DNA from: Kangiella sp. HZ709
GTDB lineage: Bacteria > Pseudomonadota > Gammaproteobacteria > Enterobacterales > Kangiellaceae
Reading direction: 5' to 3'
Assembly (NCBI RefSeq): GCF_009674675.1
Contig: NZ_WKJC01000001.1
Coordinates: 1,309,031-1,373,030 of the forward strand
Length of the DNA stretch: 64,000 bases
The notes under the pieces are model-generated. The model ran no database searches. It had not been told where the DNA came from and saw only the letters and a list, made by a program, of their open reading frames with translations. Position numbers and translations under genes: made by a program. Below are positions 8,374 through 16,996 of this stretch, one piece after another. Each line of letters begins with the position of its first letter. Within the stretch, counting starts at the first letter, position 1.

Positions 8374-9260
8374 AAGGTATTGATACCTGCTATCTCTGAA
8401 AACTCACCTTGGTAAAGATTATATTTTAGCTTTTGATAAGCTTGATTCATCTCACGCCAAACATTACCTATTTCGCCATTGCCAATTTTAGCATGGTTCA
8501 AGCCCACTACTGGGCGGATTTCTTTATTTGAACTTGTTAGCCAAATTTCATCAGCTTCCTGTAAGTCCGCTTCATAAAGGTCCACTTCAAGTACTGAATA
8601 ACCCAAGTTTCTTGCAAGCAACATCACAAATTCTCGAGTTACGCCTGCTAACAACTCATCGCTCAGCTTTGGGGTCAGTATTTGTCCAGACTTTACAGCA
8701 AATACATTACTCGAGGTCGACTCTAGGACTTTACCATCTCGCACTAATATGGAGTCATCAGCCCCAGATTCAAGCGCTTTCTGTAATAAAAGACAGTTCG
8801 CTAACAAGCCCGTGGTTTTGATATCGCAACGATCCCAGCGAATATCCTCACAACTAATCACTTGAATGCCCTTCGTTTTTTGTTTGCTGGTAACTACTGG
8901 AGGCAGTTCAGATACCATCGCAAAGATCGTTGGCATAATCTCAGCTGGAAATTCATGAGATCGTATAGCGCTAGTCCCTCTGCTAACTTGTAAATACAAA
9001 CTTGCTTGTTTTAAATCATTTTTAGCCAATAGCTCTTTGCCAATGCTTAACCACTCTTGCCCATCAAATCTTAAATCCATTTTGACACTCTCAAGACTCT
9101 GATTAAGTCGCTGAATATGTTCTTCAAAACGAAAGAAATTGCCCGCATATGCAGGGATCACTTCATAAACCGAATCTGCAAACAAAAAGCCTCGGTCAAA
9201 AACCGAGACTTTAGCTTCAGAATCCGGTAACCATTGACCGTTAAGGTAGATAATTGCCAT
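8370..9260 (-). CDS. dat: D-amino acid aminotransferase (class IV, PLP)
   Basis: A 296-residue class IV PLP aminotransferase. The N-terminal YLNGQWLPDSEAKVSVFDRGFLFADSVYE pattern (start of domain 1), the PLP lysine in DIKTTGLLANCL (about residue 148) and the cofactor phosphate region with LESTSSNVFAV and LLAGVTREFV match D-alanine/D-amino acid transaminases more closely than branched-chain ones. It interconverts D-alanine, D-glutamate and their keto acids. It lies between dacA, which releases D-alanine from peptidoglycan, and ybeD, so a role in D-amino acid recycling is plausible. It overlaps ybeD by four bases. E. coli has no gene at this position; 4-amino-4-deoxychorismate lyase is a less likely alternative. 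Confidence 0.85.
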   Translation of the reverse strand: MAIIYLNGQWLPDSEAKVSVFDRGFLFADSVYEVIPAYAGNFFRFEEHIQRLNQSLESVKMDLRFDGQEWLSIGKELLAKNDLKQASLYLQVSRGTSAIRSHEFPAEIMPTIFAMVSELPPVVTSKQKTKGIQVISCEDIRWDRCDIKTTGLLANCLLLQKALESGADDSILVRDGKVLESTSSNVFAVKSGQILTPKLSDELLAGVTREFVMLLARNLGYSVLEVDLYEADLQEADEIWLTSSNKEIRPVVGLNHAKIGNGEIGNVWREMNQAYQKLKYNLYQGEFSEIAGINTL

Positions 9261-9297
9261 TGGAGTTTCTATTGAGGGTCATAATGAAACAATTTAT

Positions 9298-10449
9298 TTA
9301 AAACCAAAGTTTAACACTATCCCACATACGGCCCAAAAAGCCTGCTTCGGCTACATCTTCTAGCGCTACCATTGGCATCTTCATAATTTCTTTACCATCA
9401 ATTTTGAAGAAAACTTCGCCAACTTTCTGACCCTTTCTAACAGGAGCTATCAATTCCGAGTCAATAATATAGTTGGCTTTTAGCTTTTCTTTTTCAGTCT
9501 TAAGAATAGTTAAAGTTGCATCCTGCGCTAGGCCAACAGAAAACTCATTCGCTTCACCTTTCCAAACGCGAGCATTCTTTAGTGAAACACCACCTTTAAA
9601 CGGTGTAATGTTAGTGTAAAAACGAAAACCATGATTTAAAATTTTTCGACTTTCGCTGGCTCTTTTTGCCTTACTCTCAGCGCCCATAACAACTGCAATT
9701 AATCGCATCTCATCTTTAACCGCCGAAGAAACCAAACCAAATCCAGCCTCTTCTGTATGGCCTGTTTTAAGGCCATCAACTTTCATACTTTGATCTCTTA
9801 GCAAAGTATTGCGGTTTTGCTGAGTGATCTTATTATAGGTGTATTCTTTTTCGGCATAAATCTCGTAATCTTCAGGAAAACTTCGAATTAGAGCCTGTGA
9901 TAACTTTGCCAAATCTTTTGCTGAAGTTTGATGCCCATCTGCTGGTAAACCCGTACTGTTAGCAAAATAAGTATTATTTAAACCCAGTGCCAATGCATGT
10001 TGATTCATCAATTTTGCAAAGGCCGACTCTGTACCAGAAATATGCTCAGCCATTGCAATACTGGCATCATTACCTGAAGAAATTACAATCCCTTTATGCA
10101 ACTCATCAACCGAAACATATTTGTTCACTTCAACAAACATGAGCGAGGAACCTTTCAGTTTAGGATTTTGCGCCCAAGCATTTTCACTAATTAAAACTTT
10201 ATCGTCTGGACTTATATTGCCTTTTTTGAGCTCATCAGAGACTACATAGCTAGTCATAATTTTTGTCAAACTAGCAGGTGGTAAAACTTTCTCCGCTTCA
10301 GACTCTAGCAATACCTTACCTGTTAGATAGTCAATCAAAATGTATGATTTAGCTTCAATCTCAGGCGTGCCCGGCTGATTTGCCAATAGTGGTAACGAAG
10401 TGACTGTTGAAGATACTAATAAAAGTACAATTAAAAAAATTTTCATCAT
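9298..10449 (-). CDS. dacA: D-alanyl-D-alanine carboxypeptidase DacA (PBP5/6)
   Basis: A 383-residue secreted low-molecular-mass penicillin-binding protein that trims the terminal D-alanine from peptidoglycan stem peptides. There is a signal peptide (about 1-23). The active-site motifs are S60-L-T-K63, S125-G-N127 and K228-T-G230. The PBP5-type C-terminal beta domain follows, and the final GRMWDSVKLWF is the amphipathic helix that anchors PBP5 to the outer face of the inner membrane. The frame opens with two consecutive ATG codons; either can be the start. It lies directly downstream of rlpA and before the D-amino acid transaminase gene. Confidence 0.96.
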   Translation of the reverse strand: MMKIFLIVLLLVSSTVTSLPLLANQPGTPEIEAKSYILIDYLTGKVLLESEAEKVLPPASLTKIMTSYVVSDELKKGNISPDDKVLISENAWAQNPKLKGSSLMFVEVNKYVSVDELHKGIVISSGNDASIAMAEHISGTESAFAKLMNQHALALGLNNTYFANSTGLPADGHQTSAKDLAKLSQALIRSFPEDYEIYAEKEYTYNKITQQNRNTLLRDQSMKVDGLKTGHTEEAGFGLVSSAVKDEMRLIAVVMGAESKAKRASESRKILNHGFRFYTNITPFKGGVSLKNARVWKGEANEFSVGLAQDATLTILKTEKEKLKANYIIDSELIAPVRKGQKVGEVFFKIDGKEIMKMPMVALEDVAEAGFLGRMWDSVKLWF

Positions 10450-10482
10450 TGTGGTTTATATCACCTAATTTCAAGGCCTGAA

Positions 10483-11349
10483 CTAATCAGTGACCAACTT
10501 GGGGGTGGTTCCTAAATCATACTGTCTTAACTGATTTAAAATCCTCTCAGCAGTTTCGCCATTATCCAAAGGACCAATTCTAACGCGATTTAAAGTAATG
10601 TTTTGATTGTTTTTAAAACTGGTTACTTGAATCGGTTGTTTGAAAAAATCGCGTAAGCGAGCAGCTAAAGTATCCGCTCTTAAAGCATCGCTAAAAGCGC
10701 CAACTTGAACAAATAATTGTGGGGTTTCAACTTGGTCTTTAATTGGCGGTATCTTTAATTCGCCACGTTCATAGTTGGCACCAACGCCATTCGAACGAGG
10801 AGACGCCAAGACTTGAACTTCCACTCTTGCAGTTCCCTTATCGTCATAGCCTAATTTTTTCGCTGCAGCGTAGGACAAATCAATCAACCGGTTTTTAACA
10901 AATGGTCCTCGGTCATTCACTTTAACCACCACACTGACACCCGTATCTAAATTAGTTACCCTGGCATAACTTGGGAGCGGCAATGTTTTGTGGGCTGCGG
11001 TAAAGTGATACATGTCATAAATTTCACCCGAAGAAGTTCTACGACCATGAAATTTTTTGCCATACCAACTGGCCACCCCTACGTCAATATAACCGTCGGC
11101 ACTATCTAAAACATGATAAACCTTACCGTCTTGTTCGTAGTAAGGCGGGTTACCATAACGACTCTTTGCTTCTACTTTTGGGCGAGGCTCACGAGGCGTT
11201 CCATTAGTAAAAGATCTGTCAGAATCTGTCGGCGCCGAGTCTGGGATACTTCGATCTAAAGGCTGTTGGCTGCCAGGACTTCTAATATCAGTAGTGGTAC
11301 AAGCGGTTAATGTCAAAAGCGTTGCCGCGGCTAAAACTGGAAACTTCAT
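10483..11349 (-). CDS. rlpA: Septal ring lytic transglycosylase RlpA
   Basis: A 288-residue outer-membrane lipoprotein. The signal peptide ends in the lipobox LTAC (Cys17). The double-psi beta-barrel domain (about 90-180) has VASWYGKKFHGRRTSSGE with the catalytic Glu, TAAHKTLPLPS and VKVNDRGPF with the catalytic Asp. A C-terminal SPOR domain (about 212-285, LFVQVGAFSDALRADTLAARL) binds denuded glycan at the septum. RlpA cleaves glycan strands lacking stem peptides and acts after amidases in daughter-cell separation. The four-base overlap with mltB suggests coupled translation of two wall hydrolases. Confidence 0.95.
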   Translation of the reverse strand: MKFPVLAAATLLTLTACTTTDIRSPGSQQPLDRSIPDSAPTDSDRSFTNGTPREPRPKVEAKSRYGNPPYYEQDGKVYHVLDSADGYIDVGVASWYGKKFHGRRTSSGEIYDMYHFTAAHKTLPLPSYARVTNLDTGVSVVVKVNDRGPFVKNRLIDLSYAAAKKLGYDDKGTARVEVQVLASPRSNGVGANYERGELKIPPIKDQVETPQLFVQVGAFSDALRADTLAARLRDFFKQPIQVTSFKNNQNITLNRVRIGPLDNGETAERILNQLRQYDLGTTPKLVTD

Positions 11350-12389
11350 TTGGCGCTCTCACTTGTTACTGCTTTATCTGCTTGCATCTTTTGATAAGTC
11401 GCTTTAATTTCTTGGCTTAACTGATGAACAGCCATTGCGTACATTGGGCTTCGATTATAACGAGTTATCACATAAAAGTTGTGATAACCGACCCAGTTAT
11501 CGACGGAATCTTTTTGTTGGAATTTATAAATCCCAGCTTTAGTATCTTTGCTTGGCGCTGACTGTAATTTGATTCCTGCATTGGTTAGTTGATCAACCGT
11601 AAATTGTGGCTTCAATTTTTTATTGCGATATTGCATTGCAAGTTTACTATCCAGTTGCGGCAAAAACTCTGCTACTGGCTCATCCAAGATCCACTTATGT
11701 TTATTAAAATAGTTTGCCACACTACCAATCGCATCTTGTGGGTTTTCAAAAAGATTGATTTTTTTATCACCATCAAAATCAACTGCGTAATGGCGATAAG
11801 AGCTAGGAATAAACTGCCCCATGCCCATAGCGCCTGCGTAAGAACCTTTATGATGATCTAACATCCAGCCTTGTTCTCTAGCCAAAATAAAGTATTGCTC
11901 CAACTCGCTGGCAAAAAATTTGGATCTTTTAGGATAATGGAAAGCTAAAGTGCTGATCGCATCGATTACCGGAAAAGTTCCTTGGATCCTTCCATAAAAA
12001 GTTTCAACTCCAATGATGGCGACGATAACCTCTGCAGGGACTTGTGATACTTCTTCTGCCCGCGCTAACGTTTCTTTATGTTTATGCCAAAACTCAGCGC
12101 CTTGCTTAATGCGTTTGTCAGTTAAAAAAATCGGACGATACTCGTACCAATCTTTACCTTCGGCAGGGCGACTCATAGCATCTAAAATACTTTGGCGCTT
12201 TTCGGCTTTATTTAAAGCCTGAGCGACATAGTCTTGAGTAAAGCCATGTTTTTCCGCCATAAATACAGCAAAATCTTTTGCATTAGTAGGTGCTTTTTTC
12301 GCTTGCTCTTTAGCTATCGCCTCATTGCTTAACATCGGCGCAGCAAATAGTGCAGAAGTTAGAGTTAATGTAATAATTTTGTTTATCAC
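11346..12389 (-). CDS. mltB: Lytic murein transglycosylase MltB
   Basis: A 347-residue MltB-family enzyme that cleaves the MurNAc-GlcNAc bond with 1,6-anhydro formation. There is an N-terminal signal peptide (about 1-26) without lipobox, so the protein is likely soluble periplasmic, unlike E. coli MltB, which is a lipoprotein. The catalytic Glu lies in GVETFYGR, followed by AISTLAFHYPKR, and SYAGAMGMGQFIPSSYRHYAVDFDGD forms the substrate groove and calcium-site region. It follows rodA by 11 bases and overlaps rlpA. Placement between rodA and rlpA is seen in pseudomonads but not in E. coli. Confidence 0.94.
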   Translation of the reverse strand: MINKIITLTLTSALFAAPMLSNEAIAKEQAKKAPTNAKDFAVFMAEKHGFTQDYVAQALNKAEKRQSILDAMSRPAEGKDWYEYRPIFLTDKRIKQGAEFWHKHKETLARAEEVSQVPAEVIVAIIGVETFYGRIQGTFPVIDAISTLAFHYPKRSKFFASELEQYFILAREQGWMLDHHKGSYAGAMGMGQFIPSSYRHYAVDFDGDKKINLFENPQDAIGSVANYFNKHKWILDEPVAEFLPQLDSKLAMQYRNKKLKPQFTVDQLTNAGIKLQSAPSKDTKAGIYKFQQKDSVDNWVGYHNFYVITRYNRSPMYAMAVHQLSQEIKATYQKMQADKAVTSESAK

Positions 12390-12400
12390 TAAAATTTCCT

Positions 12401-13534
12401 TTATCTTGAATGTAAACGTCTATGTGTTTTAATAGACATTAAAATACCAAATCCAGCCAACAAGGTCACCATCGAAGTACCGCCATAACTTACTAATGGC
12501 AATGGCAGCCCAACAACAGGTAATAATCCGCTGACCATACCAATGTTAACGAATAGGTAAACAAAAAACGTTAAGGTTATTGCCGCTCCTAATAAGCGAC
12601 TAAAAGTGTCTTGCGCCTGTAAACTAATTTGTAGTCCTCGAACTATAATAAACAGATACAGAGCCAACAATACGGCGACGCCGATTAATCCAAACTCTTC
12701 ACCTAAAACTGCAAAGATAAAATCTGTATGTCGCTCAGGTAAAAATTCCAGTTGTGACTGAGTGCCTTTTAACCAACCTTTACCACTGACACCACCTGAA
12801 CCAATGGCGATTTGTGACTGAATAATATGATAGCCCGCTCCTAATGGATCACGCTCAGGATTTAAAAAAGTCAGTACTCGACCCTTTTGATACTCATGCA
12901 TGACAAAAAACCACATGATCGGCACCATCACCAACCCGGCAAAGGCAGCACTTAATAAATAACGCCAACGAATACCCGCAAAGAAAATAATAAAAAACCC
13001 TGAGGATGCTATTAACAATGATGTTCCCAAGTCAGGCTGCATCATAATCATAATAGTTGGCACCATCACCAAAGTCAGCCCAACAATTAAGTGCTTAAAA
13101 CTTGGTGGTAGTGCTTTTTCAGCAAAATACCAAGCCACCATCATTGGCATAGCAATTTTCATCATTTCAGAGGGCTGAAAACGAATACCAACATTTATCC
13201 AGCGCTGAGCACCTTTGCTCGACTCGCCAAACAGTAATACTGCTAGTAAAAAGCCTATCGCTCCTACATACAATACTGGCGCCCACATTTTTAAAATGCG
13301 CGGTGGGATTTGTGCGATTACCAGCATTACCGCCATACCAAATCCAAGGCGAACTACTTGTCTTTTTATTAGATCGATACTCTCTCCACCTGCACTGTAG
13401 ATAACCAATAAACCGAACATCATCAACAAGATCAAACCTAATAGCAGCGGCGCATCTAAGTGCAGTCGCCACAAAATGCTACTCTTCGCTTTGTGAGTAT
13501 TACTAACGGCATTTTGATTAAAAGACTTTAGCAT
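12401..13534 (-). CDS. rodA: Rod-shape glycosyltransferase RodA
   Basis: A 377-residue SEDS-family polytopic membrane protein (about ten helices). It polymerises lipid II into glycan strands together with PBP2 in the elongasome. Visible SEDS marks are FQPSEMMKIAMP, QPDLGTSLL, the extracellular loop with GSGGVSGKGWLKGTQSQLEFLPERHTDFIF (catalytic Asp region) and LPLPLVSYGGTS near the C-terminus. The ATG overlaps the TAA of mrdA by one base (TAATG), giving tight coupling with its PBP2 partner. Confidence 0.97.
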   Translation of the reverse strand: MLKSFNQNAVSNTHKAKSSILWRLHLDAPLLLGLILLMMFGLLVIYSAGGESIDLIKRQVVRLGFGMAVMLVIAQIPPRILKMWAPVLYVGAIGFLLAVLLFGESSKGAQRWINVGIRFQPSEMMKIAMPMMVAWYFAEKALPPSFKHLIVGLTLVMVPTIMIMMQPDLGTSLLIASSGFFIIFFAGIRWRYLLSAAFAGLVMVPIMWFFVMHEYQKGRVLTFLNPERDPLGAGYHIIQSQIAIGSGGVSGKGWLKGTQSQLEFLPERHTDFIFAVLGEEFGLIGVAVLLALYLFIIVRGLQISLQAQDTFSRLLGAAITLTFFVYLFVNIGMVSGLLPVVGLPLPLVSYGGTSMVTLLAGFGILMSIKTHRRLHSR

Positions 13535-15486
13535 TAATCAAGGCTCGCTTGTTGTTTAGCGCTGGACTCAGATATAGCAATAGCTTTTGGTAGTAAGTCA
13601 TTATTTTGCAAATAAAACTCCATTAACTGACGGGCAATTGGCGCAGCATTACCACCACCACCACCGGCATTCTCCATTACTACTGCTATAGCTATTTGCG
13701 GGTTTTCATAAGGTGCATAACCTATAAATAAAGCGTTATCCTTAAATTTATCTTCTATATTTTCTTCGTCATAAGTTTCATCTTGAGCGATACTTTTAAC
13801 TTGTGCAGTTCCCGTTTTACCGGCAGCGGAGAAGTTTGCCCCATCAAATGCAGTTTTAGCTGTCCCCAGTGGCGGTAAAGTTGAAAGACGCATTGCTTCC
13901 TTAATCGTGTCTAACCAAGTTCCATCACCAGTGACAATTTGCTCAGCAGACATCACAGGAGTATTACTAGTTTTTCTGTCTTCATTTTGAAACTCTTTCA
14001 CTAACTGTAAATCAAAACGAATACCATCATTGGCAAAAACAGCGCTAGAGTTAGCAAGTTGCAAAGGCGTTGCTGTCCAAAAGCCTTGACCAATCCCAAT
14101 ATTGACTGTATCACCCGTATACCAAGGTTCATTTCTATTTGCTTTTTTCCATGAACGTGATGGCATAATGCCTTGTTTTTCTTCAACGATATCTAAGCCT
14201 GTTTTTTGACCAAATCCAAACTGCTGCATCCCCTCATGGATTCTATTAATCCCTAGACGAACCGATAAGTCATAAAAAAAAGTATCACAAGATTCAATAA
14301 TTGAATCGACGACCCGCATAGTCGCGCCATGTCCCCAAGGTTTCCAATCTCGATATCGATGCTTATTATTAGGTAACGAAAACCAACCAGGATCGGCAAT
14401 TCGAGTTCTTTCGTCTATCACCCCTTGTTGCAAACCTAGCCATGCCAGGTGCGGCTTTATAGTAGAAGCAGGAGGGTAAGTCCCTTGAACCGCTCGATTG
14501 TAAAGCGGCCTTTCTTCTGAATTTATCAGCGCCGAAAAATTGGCTTGAGAAATGCCGCCCGTAAATAAATTTGGATCATAAGAAGGCTGGCTTACCAGCG
14601 CCAAGACACCTCCATTTACCGGGTTTACAGCCACTACTGCACCACGCGCTCCCGCTTCTTTAAGTAACTGATTAGCTCTTTTTTGCAATGCATAATCAAG
14701 GTGTAAGTACAGATTTTGACCAGCAACAGGATCTTGTCTTTCTAAAACTTTAACCACTCGACCACGAACATCGGTTTCTACTTTTTCTTGACCTACAAAC
14801 CCATGTAATATTTCTTCGTAATATTTTTCAAGCCCCAACTTACCCATCTTGTTGGTAGCTGCATAATTTTTTAACTTGGAAAAATCCTGTGTAACTTTAG
14901 CTTCTTGCTCCATTTTCTCTATATCGGCTTTATTAATCGCCGACATACGACCTATAGCATGCACCACATCTTCGCCATGAGGATAGTAACGCTCTAAACG
15001 TGCCTCAACGGTAACACCACGAAAAAGGTGTCTATTAACTGAAAAAATTGCCACCTGGTCTTCAGTTAGCTTACTTTTTATTGGATAAGATTTATATTTG
15101 GAACGAAATTTGATCTGCTCTTTAAAATCACTCAATTGCTTATCGTCAATATCTAAAAGCTCGCTTAAGCGAGTCAGAGTTTCGTCCATATTTTTCTTAC
15201 CGACGATTTCTGGAGTAATTTCTAAGGCGAAGATAGAGCGATTTTCTGCTAATAAAATACCATTTCGATCAAAAATTAGACCTCGGATTGGAGCTACAGG
15301 GCGAATACGAATTCGATTATTTTCAGACTGAGTTTGATAGGCTTCGTAGTTAAGAATTTGTAATTTGAATTGACGGAATAACAATACCAATAGAAGTGCT
15401 ACAACGATAACAAGAGCAACCACCGCACGGACATAAAAAATCGAGATTTCTCGACCATAGTCTTTCACTGCTTGCTTTTTATACAT
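13534..15486 (-). CDS. mrdA: Penicillin-binding protein 2 (transpeptidase)
   Basis: A 650-residue class B PBP, the elongasome transpeptidase. One N-terminal membrane helix lies at about 17-37. The pedestal/dimerisation domain starts with RIRIRPVAPIRGLIFDRNG. The transpeptidase domain has S341-T-I-K344, S399-C-D401 and K557-T-G559. It works with RodA, encoded immediately downstream with a one-base overlap. Gene order rlmH-mrdA-rodA is the conserved gammaproteobacterial arrangement. Length is close to E. coli PBP2 (633). Confidence 0.97.
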   Translation of the reverse strand: MYKKQAVKDYGREISIFYVRAVVALVIVVALLLVLLFRQFKLQILNYEAYQTQSENNRIRIRPVAPIRGLIFDRNGILLAENRSIFALEITPEIVGKKNMDETLTRLSELLDIDDKQLSDFKEQIKFRSKYKSYPIKSKLTEDQVAIFSVNRHLFRGVTVEARLERYYPHGEDVVHAIGRMSAINKADIEKMEQEAKVTQDFSKLKNYAATNKMGKLGLEKYYEEILHGFVGQEKVETDVRGRVVKVLERQDPVAGQNLYLHLDYALQKRANQLLKEAGARGAVVAVNPVNGGVLALVSQPSYDPNLFTGGISQANFSALINSEERPLYNRAVQGTYPPASTIKPHLAWLGLQQGVIDERTRIADPGWFSLPNNKHRYRDWKPWGHGATMRVVDSIIESCDTFFYDLSVRLGINRIHEGMQQFGFGQKTGLDIVEEKQGIMPSRSWKKANRNEPWYTGDTVNIGIGQGFWTATPLQLANSSAVFANDGIRFDLQLVKEFQNEDRKTSNTPVMSAEQIVTGDGTWLDTIKEAMRLSTLPPLGTAKTAFDGANFSAAGKTGTAQVKSIAQDETYDEENIEDKFKDNALFIGYAPYENPQIAIAVVMENAGGGGGNAAPIARQLMEFYLQNNDLLPKAIAISESSAKQQASLD

Positions 15487-15495
15487 GGCTAAAGC

Positions 15496-15966
15496 TTATT
15501 CTCGATGATATGGGTGATTCACTGTCACTGACCAAGCTCTATATAAAGTCTCAGCTAAAATGACTCTTACCAACGGATGCGGAAAAGTTAGATCAGAGAG
15601 CGACCACTTTTGGTTTGCTCTTGCCAAACAAGCCTCAGACAACCCTTCAGGGCCGCCTACCATCATAACTAAACTTGGATGATGCTGCTGCCAATGTTGG
15701 ATTTGCTGTGCTAATTGCGGCGTCGTGAATGTCTTGCCTTTAACATCTAGTGCCACCACCCAATCGGAGGAGTCTATTTTAGCAAGAATCGACTCACCTT
15801 CTTGAACCTTTATTTTTTCCAGATCTGCATTCTTGCTTCTTTTGGCAGCAGTAACTTCAACAAGTTCCAATTTAAAATCACGGGGGAATCTTTTGGCATA
15901 TTCATGGTAACCTTGCTCGACCCATGAAGGCATTTTTTGACCTACCGTGATTAACCGAAGCTGCAT
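15496..15966 (-). CDS. rlmH: 23S rRNA pseudouridine-1915 N3-methyltransferase RlmH
   Basis: A 156-residue SPOUT-class methyltransferase, the length of E. coli RlmH (155). It methylates pseudouridine 1915 in helix 69 of 23S rRNA, acting on the assembled 70S ribosome. Family segments are MQLRLITVGQKMPSW, VVALDVKGK, MMVGGPEGLSEA (SAM-binding knot) and LTFPHPLVRVILAETLYRAW with the C-terminal NHPYHRE. It sits between rsfS and mrdA in the standard order. Confidence 0.97.
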   Translation of the reverse strand: MQLRLITVGQKMPSWVEQGYHEYAKRFPRDFKLELVEVTAAKRSKNADLEKIKVQEGESILAKIDSSDWVVALDVKGKTFTTPQLAQQIQHWQQHHPSLVMMVGGPEGLSEACLARANQKWSLSDLTFPHPLVRVILAETLYRAWSVTVNHPYHRE

Positions 15967-15981
15967 AAAGGATCTTAAATT

Positions 15982-16332
15982 TTAGTGCGTTGGTTCAGTA
16001 GCATTCTGCCAAGCAGGGTCCCACAACTTTTCAAGCTGATAAAAGTCACGAGTTTGTGGGAGCATAATATGAGCAACTACATCACCTAAATCGACTAATA
16101 CCCATTCAGCAACATCATCACCTTCAATGCCAAGAGGTTGCATACCTTGATCTTTAACTTCTCGAATTAAATTATGGGCGATAGATTTTACATGACGATT
16201 GGAAGTGCCGGAGCAAATCACCATAAAGTCGGTGATAGAGCTCATCTCAATTACATCTAAAACTTTAATATCTTTTGCTTTTAAATCTTCTAGCTGCTCA
16301 ATTACCAGCTTTTTTAATTGCTTTGATTGCAT
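15982..16332 (-). CDS. rsfS: Ribosomal silencing factor RsfS
   Basis: A 116-residue RsfS/Iojap-family protein. It binds ribosomal protein L14 and blocks subunit joining in starvation. Diagnostic segments are DIKVLDVIEMSSITDFMVICSGTSNRHVKSIA and DDVAEWVLVDLGDVVAHIMLPQTRDFYQLEKLW. The gene lies between nadD and rlmH, as in other gammaproteobacteria (E. coli ybeB), with nine bases after the nadD stop. Confidence 0.96.
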   Translation of the reverse strand: MQSKQLKKLVIEQLEDLKAKDIKVLDVIEMSSITDFMVICSGTSNRHVKSIAHNLIREVKDQGMQPLGIEGDDVAEWVLVDLGDVVAHIMLPQTRDFYQLEKLWDPAWQNATEPTH

Positions 16333-16341
16333 TAGGTGTCG

Positions 16342-16992
16342 CTAATCTCGGTAGAGTTGATGTCGTTGTATATAGTCTAGTATAACATTTGGTAATAGAA
16401 AGCGTGGTGATTTTCCGCACTTTATTTGATTTCTTATATAAGTCGATGAAATATCCAAGAGTGGCATCGTCAAAGTAGCAATTTTTCCATGAGAGTAATG
16501 GGGTAGTTGACTAGGAACGACTTGATTAGATTGCAATAAATCGGCAATTTCACCTTGATTTGGATAGCTACTATTTGGCCGTTCAATAACTAAAATATTG
16601 GTCAGGTCCAATAATTTTTGCCATTGATACCATTGATTTAATTTTGCAAAAGCATCTGTGCCCATTAAAAAAATTACACTTGCATCAGCTACCTCTTGTC
16701 GAATTTCGCTTAGGGTCACTACGCTGTAACTCGGCTCTTCTCTTTGTAGCTCCCTATCATCAATTTGCAAATGGTGACTTGTTGATAAGGCCAACTCAAG
16801 CATTTCAATTCGCTGTTCCGGACTCACATTTGGTTGTGCTCGATGAGGCGGATAAGCAGCTGGCATCAATGAGATCTTGGCTCTAGGGAAAATATTGGCC
16901 ACTTCTTCGGCAATGCGTAAATGTCCAAAGTGTACCGGATTAAAAGTACCACCAAGAATAATATGCACTGCTTTTTGTTGGGATATCTCCAT
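16342..16992 (-). CDS. nadD: Nicotinate-nucleotide adenylyltransferase NadD
   Basis: A 216-residue nucleotidyltransferase that adenylates nicotinate mononucleotide in NAD synthesis. The N-terminal ATP site is GGTFNPVHFGHLR (the T/HxGH signature), FLMGTDAFAKLNQW follows, and the C-terminal phosphate motif is ISSTYIRNQI. Length matches E. coli NadD (213). It lies four bases after holA and is followed by rsfS, the usual pairing. Confidence 0.96.
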   Translation of the reverse strand: MEISQQKAVHIILGGTFNPVHFGHLRIAEEVANIFPRAKISLMPAAYPPHRAQPNVSPEQRIEMLELALSTSHHLQIDDRELQREEPSYSVVTLSEIRQEVADASVIFLMGTDAFAKLNQWYQWQKLLDLTNILVIERPNSSYPNQGEIADLLQSNQVVPSQLPHYSHGKIATLTMPLLDISSTYIRNQIKCGKSPRFLLPNVILDYIQRHQLYRD

Positions 16993-16996
16993 TTTG

